Below, in pieces: positions 37,910-47,050 of a stretch of 64,000 bases of DNA (within the stretch, counting starts at the first letter, position 1; each line of letters opens with the position of its first letter). Made by a program: the position numbers and the translations under genes. The notes beneath the pieces were generated by a model that had not been told where the DNA came from, did no database searches, and saw only the letters and a list, made by a program, of their open reading frames with translations. Source of the stretch: Pseudoscleropodium purum (lineage: Eukaryota; Streptophyta; Bryopsida; Hypnales; Brachytheciaceae); assembly GCA_963969395.1 (NCBI GenBank), contig OZ017795.1, positions 33,895,063 through 33,959,062 on the forward strand, given 5' to 3'.

Positions 37910-39988
37910 TTAGTCATTGATGAGTCGGATGATAGTATGAATGTTGACTTTGGAGGCAGGGAATGCTCCTGTAGTTAGCCATTCTGTGACTTTTTTGCGC
38001 AGCCGTGGCACTTGGAAGCCATTGCACGCCAATGTCTGAAACAGAAGTAGGATCTCTTCTGCAGCTGCCTGCGTGGAGTTCGAAATGTATAATATCGGCA
38101 TCACTTGCGAGATGATGATATTGTAAGATTGTCTGACTGGCCTGTTAGAGTGAAACTTGATGAATTGAGTGTATTTGAAAGGCAGATTGCGCCGTTTGTC
38201 AAATTTTCGGAAGATAAAGTTTTGTAGTTGATCAAGAGCTAGATCAAACTGGACGTTCATGAAATGTGCAGAAATGCCCCTAGTAGGATCATTGTTAGCA
38301 TACGAGCTCACTTCAGTTTTGATTTCAAGAAAATCTAACGGATAGATCCAGAATGGATTTTCCGGACTTCGTGGTTGTTGAGGAGACAGGAATTCCATGG
38401 GATTGCCTACGTTAATCCAGCAAATATCGTCAATATACCTGAAAGCATATTGAAATTTCTGTAGTAGATCCTTCCGACCTAGTGATGCTAGTCGTTGTAT
38501 GAAACGGACCTCATACGTCATGAGGTAAATATTGCACCAAAGCGGAGAGCATGAGAATCCCATCGGTATTCCGCGTACTTGTCTCCATACTCTGTCCCCA
38601 AGGGAAACAAAGCAATTGTTCATTAACCAGGTGTGCAAAGTGAGTAATCGCTCCTGCGTCATTGGCATCCAACCATCTGCGATCGGACGTGAAGAGCCCC
38701 ATCTGGCAGTTACAGGAGTGCCTTCCGGAGATATCTTTACCCAGAGCTTGGATCCTGATTTTGGGTGCAGCAGTGCTGCTTCCCGAAAACCAATGCGTAG
38801 CATGAATTGTATGGCATCGGTTAAGTTATCAGGTCCTGAAAGCGGAATTGACTCATAGCATTTGGTCACATCTGCCACATAGATATCGTGCATTCGTTCT
38901 GGGAGGTTCAAGGTAACCTGTAGACTAGACTCAACAATCCAGAACGAAGACGTGTGTACACCAAGAAAATGGGAATACCCGTTATCAGTCTTCCTCGCCC
39001 ATGTTTTGAAGGAATCTAAGACCACCACAGTAGTAAGTGTGAGTAGCATAGCAATGTTGCTGTAAACCGTGTGGAAAGCATTAGTAAGCCACCTATAGGT
39101 GTGCTTATGCTGCTTGTAAGTTGCCATTAAGAATGGTAATGCATTGAACTGCGGAGGAAATTTCGGTAGTATCTCAACTAGTTCATTTCTAACCTTATCA
39201 AAAATCGCTGTTGGGAGGGTCCAGCGAGCATTTGTCATGCAGGGAGTAAAATCCAATCCCATGAGCCTCTGAAACGCTTGTAGCCGGATATGCCGAATGC
39301 ATAGAAAACATGCGTTGCTGGTTGCTTTGTCGAGCCCTAAGATATACAGGTTTGACAGCAACCATTGTAACTCATTACGCACGGCAGGGATACTGAAAAG
39401 ATCTGGACCAGATTCTTTGAAGCCGAATTTGTTAATTCGAGCCGCGGTTTGAAGCTTGTTAAGGCATAGCTGCTGTAGGAACCCTCGTGCTGCAATCAGA
39501 TCCAATTGACATCCTTGGAGATTCAGCATGGCATAAAGCCTTATAAATGTGTCATCAGCCACTTTTAGAGCCTCACGAAATCCCGTGGGTCTTAGTGGAA
39601 TGTGGTTTAATCCCTGCTTTAAGGCAGTTCTTAAGCGAGGGTTTTGAATAATGTTAAGGTCCATAGAACGAACATGGGGAGACGGTTTACAGAAATCAGA
39701 GCATTCATTGAGTGTAAGTGGATCTAAGAAGGGTCGAAATCTGGACGCAGAGGAGCAAGCACATGATGTGTTGGAATCCAGTAGATCAAGAAACGTGAAG
39801 TTCTTAAAAACCAACGCAGGTTTATACACTTTAGTAGCAAGATTATGATCATATGACCATGAAAATGCTATAGCGTCAAGAGAGACGTGCTCAGACAATC
39901 CAAAGTAACAGAAAACTTCACTGAAAGTTTGGCGCAAGTTCAGCCATTCCAACGCCCTACTGCAGTAGAAGATGTGCAGGTATCGCAT
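37910..39988 (-). CDS. Retroelement ORF2: Penelope-like reverse transcriptase, 692 aa
   Basis: RT motifs in order: RT1-like GLDKATSNACFL (218-229); LPFLMATYKQHKHTYRWL (284-301), where PLE enzymes have PK-HK before a conserved Arg; motif A VADVTKCYESIP (371-382, catalytic Asp373); motif B GIPMGFSCSPLWCNIYL (473-489); motif C FRYIDDICW (516-524, catalytic Asp520/521). The following FIFRKFDKRRNLPF (591-604), FIKFHSNRP (609-617) and CNGFQVPRLRKKV (655-667) match the order seen after motif C in Penelope-like RTs (YRK, S-HP, GYP). There is no GIY-YIG domain at either end, and no RNase H or integrase. The reading frame stays open upstream of this ATG to 40093, touching the ORF1 stop, so translation by frameshift or reinitiation is possible. 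PLE affinity is from motif reading only. Confidence 0.85.
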   Translation of the reverse strand: MRYLHIFYCSRALEWLNLRQTFSEVFCYFGLSEHVSLDAIAFSWSYDHNLATKVYKPALVFKNFTFLDLLDSNTSCACSSASRFRPFLDPLTLNECSDFCKPSPHVRSMDLNIIQNPRLRTALKQGLNHIPLRPTGFREALKVADDTFIRLYAMLNLQGCQLDLIAARGFLQQLCLNKLQTAARINKFGFKESGPDLFSIPAVRNELQWLLSNLYILGLDKATSNACFLCIRHIRLQAFQRLMGLDFTPCMTNARWTLPTAIFDKVRNELVEILPKFPPQFNALPFLMATYKQHKHTYRWLTNAFHTVYSNIAMLLTLTTVVVLDSFKTWARKTDNGYSHFLGVHTSSFWIVESSLQVTLNLPERMHDIYVADVTKCYESIPLSGPDNLTDAIQFMLRIGFREAALLHPKSGSKLWVKISPEGTPVTARWGSSRPIADGWMPMTQERLLTLHTWLMNNCFVSLGDRVWRQVRGIPMGFSCSPLWCNIYLMTYEVRFIQRLASLGRKDLLQKFQYAFRYIDDICWINVGNPMEFLSPQQPRSPENPFWIYPLDFLEIKTEVSSYANNDPTRGISAHFMNVQFDLALDQLQNFIFRKFDKRRNLPFKYTQFIKFHSNRPVRQSYNIIISQVMPILYISNSTQAAAEEILLLFQTLACNGFQVPRLRKKVTEWLTTGAFPASKVNIHTIIRLIND

Positions 39989-40086
39989 TCCTTGTCGATC
40001 TGACGTCCGTTGTAGTTTGGTTCTCCCGTACGCATCCTTGACGAGGATCCTGCTGGGTGGTCCTACACATGAGACGACAGTGGATC

Positions 40087-41853
40087 CTACAGGTCAGTCT
40101 CATCCCAGTTCAATGCCTTGCCCTTCACAGTGGCACGATTGAAGCGCGGAGCAGCCCGTCCCCCTGAAGTCTCATTCTGTACTGGCGTAGGCGAGCACAT
40201 AGTGGATACGGAGTAACTTGGTGATGGGCCCTGAGAGTGCGAGTACATCTGATCAGATGTTCGAGTTGGTGTTGATTGGCGGAACGCTGGTGAGTTGCGA
40301 TTGGAGGCGTTTAAGAACACAAATGCTTCGTTGGCTCCCGGACCATTGTTTGCACGAGCAGGTGGCGTATGAAGAGTGGAGCGCGACGGTGGGGTGTCAC
40401 GGCCGGATGGCCGGAACTTGCGGTTGTAACCTCCACGGCCACCGCGCCCACCTCTTTGACCTCCGCCAGCACGAGTGTCACGACTTGGGACCGTCATCAA
40501 GGAAGAATCAGGGCTAGCGTTAATATTGATCGTCCCACGAGGACGTTTCCCACTAGCTGTCATATTAGGTGTGCCTGGATTGGCCACAGTGAAGCCGGCC
40601 GGCTTGAGAAGTCGTTCAATCTTCCTGATGCCAAGGCCGTCAGTGTGTCGTGACAGCAGGCGCCTGTTTGGGTCGGCTGCAAATTCCATCGCTCCCTCAA
40701 CCATCAGTTCCCGAGCGTACATGAACGCGACCTGATGGCGCACCGCAACTCGTGCGGCCTTGGAGATCCAAGTGACGAACGCTAAGAATTTGGCTGCAAG
40801 AGTGGAGAAATCGGAATCCGGAAAAAAGATTTCCAGATTATTGATCATAAACCAACATGCGTGGTCGAACCACATAACATCACCGCGACATCCATCTCTG
40901 TTATCTTTTGTACAGAGACATCTAAGATATGGGCGTTGCACATTCCAGAGGGCTGACGTGAATTTGTCCCCTCTGCCGTAGCCCGTCACGATGTCTTGCT
41001 TCGTATGGATCTTCAATTCCCTGCTGTGGCATTTCTGGTGGTCGAACAGCATCAACGAGAAGCTCTGAGGGATGTCCTGGGCTTCCCTCAGTAAGCCAGT
41101 GTTGTGCGTGACGTTGGCCCGCAACGCCTCAGTCTCATCATTATTGAGATTGGCCCAGAATTTCCACATATGGACCGAGATCGGAGCCAACAGGTTGATG
41201 TTAGGAAGTTTCCAACATCGATGCATCTTCTGAGCAGCTTCATATTCCACGATCCTTGGCGGAGTGAGTGGCACGACCGGTCCTTTGCCTGAAGTGAGTA
41301 GCATTGCTTGATCGATCTCCTCCTGTGACTGGTGGATCGACGAGGCAAAATCTTCCAAAGCCGCCCTTTGTGCTTCCGGGATATTAATCCCACCAAGCAG
41401 CGGGTGTGGCGAAGGGGTCTCATCGTCAGCCAGAGAACTGGAGTGTAAAAACGACTCATGAGGATTGGCCCTTCTCAAGGCTGCGTCCACCTCTTTAGCC
41501 TTCCGAATGGTGGCTTCAAGCTCGTCAGCTTCGGAATCAAGGATTGCAGCCAAGTCTGCTTGTGCCAGTTTGAGATGCTCCAGTGCTTTGTCCACATGTT
41601 TCTTGATGATCAGTGCAAGGATTAGGGTCCATTGCGAGAGATCAAGTGTAGTTAGTAGTAACGGGGCGTGCTCACCATCCTCATCAACGTCAAGAAGCGC
41701 TGCCTGATCATGCTCCAGGATGTAGTCGTGAATGCTGCGCGCATCGATCGACGCAAGGGTCGCCTGAACCGATGGGGATGGGGTGGGGAGCGGATCCCCA
41801 TACCCCAGGGTTGTCAGTTCTTTAGCCCACTCCAGTGCGTTGGTGTTGGGCAT
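40087..41853 (-). CDS. Retroelement ORF1: gag-like protein with RGG box, 588 aa
   Basis: First ORF of the element, starting 93 nt after the 5' terminal repeat and ending 98 nt before the ORF2 ATG. Residues 75-130 are rich in A, L, E and K and probably helical or coiled coil. A central region (205-430) contains W/C/H-rich stretches (MHRCWKLPNINLL, RCLCTKDNRDGC, MWFDHACWF) but no CCHC zinc knuckle. Residues 460-475 form a glycine-arginine tract with repeated RGG, followed by a low-complexity S/T/P/N/Q tail to the end, as in RNA-binding proteins. The likely role is RNA packaging or chaperoning, by position and composition. I recognise no family. Confidence 0.8.
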   Translation of the reverse strand: MPNTNALEWAKELTTLGYGDPLPTPSPSVQATLASIDARSIHDYILEHDQAALLDVDEDGEHAPLLLTTLDLSQWTLILALIIKKHVDKALEHLKLAQADLAAILDSEADELEATIRKAKEVDAALRRANPHESFLHSSSLADDETPSPHPLLGGINIPEAQRAALEDFASSIHQSQEEIDQAMLLTSGKGPVVPLTPPRIVEYEAAQKMHRCWKLPNINLLAPISVHMWKFWANLNNDETEALRANVTHNTGLLREAQDIPQSFSLMLFDHQKCHSRELKIHTKQDIVTGYGRGDKFTSALWNVQRPYLRCLCTKDNRDGCRGDVMWFDHACWFMINNLEIFFPDSDFSTLAAKFLAFVTWISKAARVAVRHQVAFMYARELMVEGAMEFAADPNRRLLSRHTDGLGIRKIERLLKPAGFTVANPGTPNMTASGKRPRGTININASPDSSLMTVPSRDTRAGGGQRGGRGGRGGYNRKFRPSGRDTPPSRSTLHTPPARANNGPGANEAFVFLNASNRNSPAFRQSTPTRTSDQMYSHSQGPSPSYSVSTMCSPTPVQNETSGGRAAPRFNRATVKGKALNWDETDL

Positions 41854-41945
41854 AGCCTGAGCCGAAGTTTGAGCCTGTTAGTATGATCAACAAGAAACTG
41901 TTAGAAACCGGTAGAGGCTCGCCACCTGCTACATGAATAGAGAGC
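41854..41945 (-). promoter_or_regulatory. Retroelement 5' leader with possible primer-binding sequence
   Basis: Minus strand between the 5' repeat and ORF1. About 22 nt after the repeat it reads TGGCGAGCCTCTACCGG. TGG is the usual start of a tRNA-primed binding site, but extending the match to a T-arm consensus fails, so a tRNA primer is doubtful. If replication uses target-primed reverse transcription, no such site is needed. Confidence 0.25.
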
Positions 41946-43025
41946 AGAGAGATACAGTTTATGACATCCCGTGTCGGGCAGTTTCGAAAAGTTTCTAAAG
42001 ATCGTAATATACAGGTCAAGTATGGAATATCACAGTAGAGACACTCATTCTCAAGTCTCAAAAGCTTCATCTAATAACTAATCCCATTTAGTATGTCATG
42101 TGACAACTTGAATCCTTGTAGCGTTAACGAGAGGTGGGTGATTTGTTGTCTGATTTTGCGTGAAAGTTGGAGGGAATGCTCCTCACCTACGCCCATGCAA
42201 ACCAACGAACACGAAGTATGTTAGTCTACGTGCGTGAGGTGTCTTCAGAACATTCCTAGTTGTTATCCTTGTCACCGTTTTTCAACAACAAAAAAGCCAA
42301 ATACAACCAAATCACCATGACGTATGCAATATTTCCAAGAAGTCAAATACTATGAAACCTGTTCCCTAGCAGTGTCCCCATGAGCTTGTGACGACGCCAT
42401 TGCGCTCTCGACACCGTATAATCCACCCACAGCAATAAGCCTGTTGTCGGAGGTAGCGTCCAACACAGTCTCCAGTCCGAACGAACGAGGCAGTCAACTA
42501 CAGCGAGGCTTGACCCAGCCTGTCCCAGGGAAGCCAATGAGCTACAAGGCTTGAGTCAGCTAATGCCAGGGGAGGTAGCAGAAGCCAGTAGCCGGGAACT
42601 TGGCTCAGTCAAGCCAGAGAGAGCTTCATAAGTCTCAATACCAGCTCCAGGATGGCTCAGTGAGCTCACAACATGCATGAGTTCTCTTTCTAGTGCTTGT
42701 AGTACAAAGTTAGCTCGTTGTTGTACAGATCATTATATAAGCAAATGGGCTTGTCCTTCCGTTTTGGAAGGAGAGGTGTGTGTGCTTAGTGGGGGTGTCT
42801 ATTCCCATGAAATATCATGAGTATTCGTGTAAGGACATACGGAACTTGGTACGATGTACCCGTGCCCATTACGTCCTTCACATACATCATTATGTGTGAA
42901 GGGGGACTTAGTTAGTAAATGGAAGTGTAAAGGTGGTTTGTATAAACCTCCTAACACTTTTAGTCATGCCAAAGGAAGATTCCATAATAATGTGTCAAAA
43001 AACTTTCAAAAATAAGCATTTACAT

Positions 43026-43051
<26 letters not shown>
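41946..43051 (-). repeat. Right (5') terminal direct repeat of the retroelement
   Basis: Copy of 36559-37664 offset by 5387 bp. It lies upstream of ORF1 on the coding strand and so should contain the promoter; a TATATAAT reading on the minus strand occurs at 42735-42741. The outer end continues into a longer (AG)n tract to 43069. Confidence 0.95.

Positions 43052-43069
<18 letters not shown>
43031..43069. repeat. (AG)n tract at the right edge of the retroelement
   Basis: About 19 AG units separate the repeat body from flanking DNA (aacaccttgagttg) that matches block C at about 47660 onward. Confidence 0.9.
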
Positions 43070-43071
<2 letters not shown>

Positions 43072-43324
43072 ACCTTGAGTTGATGTTTGTAGAGTCTCAT
43101 AGATGATCTCAATAAAATCACATCTTTGATTCAGTGAATAAAAAGACAAAAATATAGAAACTAATTCGTAATTCACATGAGGATCAAAAGTCTTTAGAGA
43201 TGGAGCCATGGAGGAGTAAGAATAATAAAAGGTTAGAAGAACTCTTGGTTTTGTACAGTGGGGTACCAATCAAAATGTCGTTTCCGAATTTGCAACCTAG
43301 AGGGCATAGAATGACATAGTTGAA

Positions 43325-43543
43325 GGAGCTTGTACCATTGATTAACCTCCACTCTCTTTCAATAACTACCTTCAAGTCATCTAAATTTTTTGGACATATT
43401 GGGCCATGTTGCATAGCATCTTTCAAAATCTTCCAAAGGTTCTCAAATGGATTGAGATCGGGAGAATTTGCAGGCCAATTGAGCTTCTCCAAAAGGTGTG
43501 TTTGTCTCCATTCTTCACATACTTTGAGATGTGACAAGTGCAC
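43325..43543 (-). pseudogene. Tc1/mariner transposase C-terminal fragment
   Basis: About 70 residues starting MHLSHLKVCEEWRQ contain LNWPANSPDLNPFENLWKIL, the hallmark of the third catalytic region of Tc1/mariner transposases (WPaxSPDLNPIEN), followed by helical sequence ending near VIEREWRLING. The N-terminal helix-turn-helix and the first catalytic Asp residues are missing; their place is taken by tandem repeats. Not functional. Confidence 0.9.
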
Positions 43544-43684
43544 ACAACTAAATTTGGCTATCCTTGATTTTTTTGAGAAGCATTTATGATTAGAGATTGC
43601 ATCATCTGGAGAATTTCAATCTAGAAGCATGATTGTCTGACATACTTCAACAATTTGAATGTCTTTAATAAAAGGTATCTCACA

Positions 43685-44226
43685 ACTACACACATTGGTA
43701 GATTGTAAATATTTTTTTTAGTATAAATTTTTTTACCTTGAAATTTGGCATGAATGTTTTTATCATAAAGATCATGTTGTGCCAAAAATTTCATGGTAAA
43801 TAAGCAATTTTTCAGTCCTTGGGAGGGTGTCAAAGTTGAAGTAGTGAAACGGTTTTCACAATTGTTTCTCAAAACGACACATGTTGGTAGATTGTTAATA
43901 TCTTTTTTTGTATTAATCTTTTGGTCTTAAAATTTTTATCATATGTTATTAACATAAAGAGGTTTTTTTTCCAAGAATTTCATGGAAAAAGTAAAATAAT
44001 TCAATCTTCGGGAGGCTGTCAAAGTTGGCAGCAGTGAAAAAATTTCCACAGCTACCAATGTTGGTAGATTTTGAATAACTTTTTTTCGGTGACTCTTTTG
44101 GCCTTGAAATTTGGCATACATATAAATAACTTAAAGATAATTCTTTGGTAAACATTTTGTGGTGAAATACCAATTTTTGAGCTCTTGGGAGGCTTTCAGA
44201 GTTGGCAGTACTGAAATTTTTCTCAC
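43685..44226. repeat. Three ~185 bp degenerate tandem repeats inside the mariner element
   Basis: Units begin near 43693, 43880 and 44060, each with TTGGTAGATT, then TTTTTT-rich DNA, a CTTGAAATTT- or CTTAAAATTT-type block, and GGGAGG(G/C)TGTCAAAGTTG or close variants before the end. They replace most of the transposase gene. Confidence 0.8.
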
Positions 44227-44267
44227 TGCAAATTCGGAAACGACATTTTGATTGGTACCCCACTGTA

Positions 44268-45500
44268 CAAACGTGACATTGCAATAGCCAAATTCAAAGC
44301 TACAATGTTGACAAGGACAACCAAGAGATATAAGGTGGCATGATACCAAAATAAGAGTTGGATGAAGCCCAACAAGAAGCAAGAGGCATGTGCAAGTTGT
44401 TGCCTTCTTCATTTTCTACAAATTGTAATGAAGAGAATTGACATGGATAATTTAGTACAATGTGATTAATCCTTGAGAGACAAATGAAAATTAAATAAGA
44501 ATAAGTAATCTTGCTATACTGAAGATCATAAGTTTTAGAATGGATGAGAAGGAAAGGATTAGAAGAAGCTTGGTATTGCACAACTATTACAAGCACAACC
44601 AATTCCAAAGCCTTGGCATTGCCTAGGGCAACTAAGATGTAAGGTGGGGTCATAAGAGAAGAAGGGTTGGATGAAGCCCTACAAGAAGCAAAAAGCATCA
44701 ACAATTTTCTTTCCTTCTCATTTTTTAAAGAGTGAAAAACACTAGCTAATTTAAATGGTTGACATAAATGAAAAGTTTGCTCACTTGAGTTGTCATTTTC
44801 TATAGTTTTTAAATATTAGTAAGAGAATTCACAAGTATAACATATGACTTGATTAATCCCTATTAATAAAGGACAATTGTCTTTTAAATAGACAATTAGG
44901 AATTTGAGTAGGAATGTATAATCTTGCTATATATACTTTAGAATCAAAAGCTAGTATTAGAAGAAACTTTGGTGTTGTACACAATGATGCTAGCATGCGA
45001 TCCTAGAGTGGCGAGCTTATGAGGTGTGAGCGTGGAGCTTGTAAGCCTAGAGCCCCCAATACTTTTTTTCTAAAAAATTTCAAAAAAATTTGTCCAATTT
45101 TTTTTCCAAAAATAGAAGACAACTTACTATTTATAGTAAATTTTAGAACCTATGACCGCTATCCTTATGATCATGGATTTTGTTTAATTTTTTCATGCTC
45201 TTACAATTGCCATTTCAAATGGAAAAAAATCCTTCAAACCTCAACACATAGTGAAGCACTTAGTTCACCCACTGCAATTCTTCTCTCCACTCAATTATAA
45301 ATTTTTTTATAGAACACAATATTATAAGTTGGACAAATAATGCTCACAAAAACAAAGGTGGGTATTATCTAGCCTTCACTACAACTATTCTAATACAACT
45401 TTTAACAAGCAATTTAGTATAGAGACTACACCCACTAATATAATTTAGGGCCTTGTGGGATTCAGAGTTGAGCCATCATATTATAGTCTTATGGACTTCT
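44268..45500. repeat. Distal part of duplicon B
   Basis: 44268-44770 aligns with 47821-48350 of block C (GTTGACAAGGACAACCAAGA, GGTTGGATGAAGCC, TTTAAATGGTTG). There is also weak internal repetition of a ~280 bp unit (for example near 44330 and 44640). No gene; short frames such as the one at 45019 have no domain. Confidence 0.6.
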
Positions 45501-45569
45501 TCCAAATATTCTCCAACTCAAAAGAGTGACCGTTCTTGAAAAAAACAAAACTATCAAATATAAAAGACA

Positions 45570-45855
45570 TTTTTCCCCAAAAATGAAAAAAAATGAAAAA
45601 AATGGAGATTTAAAATAAATAAAAGAATGAAAAAAATGGAAAGAAAAAAGAAAAGAAATAAGGGAATCAAAATAAAAAAATAATGGAAAGAAAAATAAAA
45701 ATTGAAGGAAAAAATATAGTAGTACAATGAAAAAAATAAAAAGGAAATGGAAAAAGGAAAACAAGGGGGAAAAAAGGAAAAGGAAAAGAATGAAATAGGA
45801 ATTCTCTGGAAAAAATGGAACAAAAAATGAAAAATGAAAGAAAGTAAAAAAATTC
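45570..45855 (+). repeat. Long purine-rich (A/G) tract
   Basis: About 285 bp in which the + strand is almost all A and G (GAAAAAAATGG-type units). The minus-strand open frames across it encode only F/L/S-rich low-complexity sequence and are artefacts. Confidence 0.85.
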
Positions 45856-46004
45856 ATATTCATATGTGTATTACTCAATTAGCAATCACAATCTTAGTTC
45901 TTGGATATTCAAACCTCCTTATTTCAAAACATTTGATTCTTGAAATATACTCCTATACTTTACAAATGCATAAAAATTGTGAAATGTTTTAAAATTTGTA
46001 TTAC

Positions 46005-47050
46005 GATCTTTGCTTATATGATTGTAGACTCAAGAATAAACAAAATAAGTGCTCCTAAATGGTACAATATGATTCCAACATTATACCTTGCAACATTTCA
46101 GTTCTACCCTGCAATTGTGAAGATTTTGGTAGATTGCACAAGAATGGGTATATTCATAACAGACAAAGATGAGGATACAACTCTTTATTATGCAACCATG
46201 TTTGCATTTGGATGTTTACAAGTCCATGCTAACTTTAGTGACTATGTTACAATGCTCCATTTCACTTCAAAGCCCTCTAAATCAAGGAAGCCAAGTGATC
46301 ATGATATTATCACATGCATTGACATATTAGTGCAATCAAGATTGGATATAGAGCAAAGAAACAAAAATGGAATTACACCAATCTTATATCCATCATGCCC
46401 AAAGAAGGTGCAAAATTAGTGGTTAAAAAAATGGGAAGAGAAGCCCAAGAAAATAAAAACAATCTAATCACTGCAGCAAATGTCGTCTTAGTAATTGCAA
46501 CATTAGTTGCAACAGCGTTGTTTATAGGGTCTTTGCAACCATCCCTAGGATTTTTGAATGATGGAAATCAAACATGGCTAGATAGATATAGCCAAGTGAA
46601 ATACACTTCAATCCAAGTATTTCTCTTTTGTAATAGCTTTTCCTTCTACCTTGCAATTACTGCCATTGTATTTGCTATGTTTCCGTCTTGGCCAATACCA
46701 CATAAAGTACTTGCACAAGAAGTGTGCATAGCTCGAAGATGTGTGCAAGTTGTAGTTCTCTTTTTATTTGGATCTATCATATTTGTGGTATGCACATTTA
46801 ATGCAACAAGTATTGTCATTGTGCTAGATCAATGATGGCAAGATGCTAGATCAAGACAATTGTAGTGATTTCTACAAGTTTGGGTGCATTGATATGCTTT
46901 TTCATTCTTTTTCTTCCTATCATGAGGCTCTTGACATTGTTTTCATCAAGGAATGAACTCACAAAGAAGATATTAAATGTTGCAACACAAATTACACTAT
47001 GGAAGCGGGATACATCTTTTGCTAAATGAAGAAGTAACTAAGCCCATTAG
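46005..47050 (+). pseudogene. Ankyrin/PGG gene copy C, exon 2 only, inactivated
   Basis: Homologous to exon 2 of gene A from the post-acceptor position onward; the acceptor AG is AC here. Exon 1 is absent upstream. The frame breaks near 46415 (a TAG where A encodes SWWLD), resumes with the PGG-like segment (ALFIGSLQPSLGFLNDG) and the first membrane segments, then stops at 46833-46835, followed by a small rearrangement near 46840-46865. The 3' end resembles A to about 47050. Confidence 0.88.

Larger units (their letters stand above)
36559..43051 (-). mobile_element. Retroelement with 1.1 kb direct terminal repeats and a Penelope-like RT
   Basis: The element is 6493 bp: left repeat 36559-37664, interior 37665-41945, right repeat 41946-43051. 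Both repeats look identical and both ORFs are intact, so the insertion is young. Coding is on the minus strand, so the right repeat is the 5' one. The interior encodes a gag-like ORF1 and an RT-only ORF2. I see no aspartic protease, RNase H, integrase, tyrosine recombinase or GIY-YIG endonuclease, and the 4.28 kb interior has no room for them. Both repeat ends run into (GA)n. A purine-rich stretch (minus strand, 37680-37665, AGGGGTGGATGGCGGG) abuts the 3' repeat like a polypurine tract. Alternatives are an endonuclease-less PLE in pLTR arrangement or a separate LTR-like lineage. Confidence 0.85.
43256..44265 (-). mobile_element. Tc1/mariner element, 1010 bp, with truncated transposase
   Basis: Perfect 39 bp inverted repeats, beginning CAGTGGGGTACCAATC (43256-43294 and 44227-44265), flanked by the TA target duplication (43254-43255 and 44266-44267). 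Block C has the empty site: GGTGTTGTACAAGC at about 47812-47825 with a single TA. Inside are a transposase remnant and three ~185 bp tandem repeats, so it is a non-autonomous derivative. Intact TIRs suggest it moved relatively recently. Confidence 0.95.

Noticed and set aside
39651..41886. Several plus-strand frames across the retroelement ORFs
   Set aside because: Antisense shadows of ORF1 and ORF2; no independent motifs.
41905..41925. tRNA primer-binding site TGGCGAGCC downstream of the 5' repeat
   Set aside because: The TGG start and position fit, but the continuation does not match a tRNA T-arm. Listed only as a low-confidence leader note.
36524..43069. Telomere association of the endonuclease-less retroelement
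   Set aside because: No TTTAGGG-type telomeric repeats flank it; the flanks are GA microsatellites within a duplicated gene region.
45489..45878. 129-residue F-rich minus-strand frame resembling a membrane protein
   Set aside because: Translation of the purine-rich tract; low complexity and lacking context.
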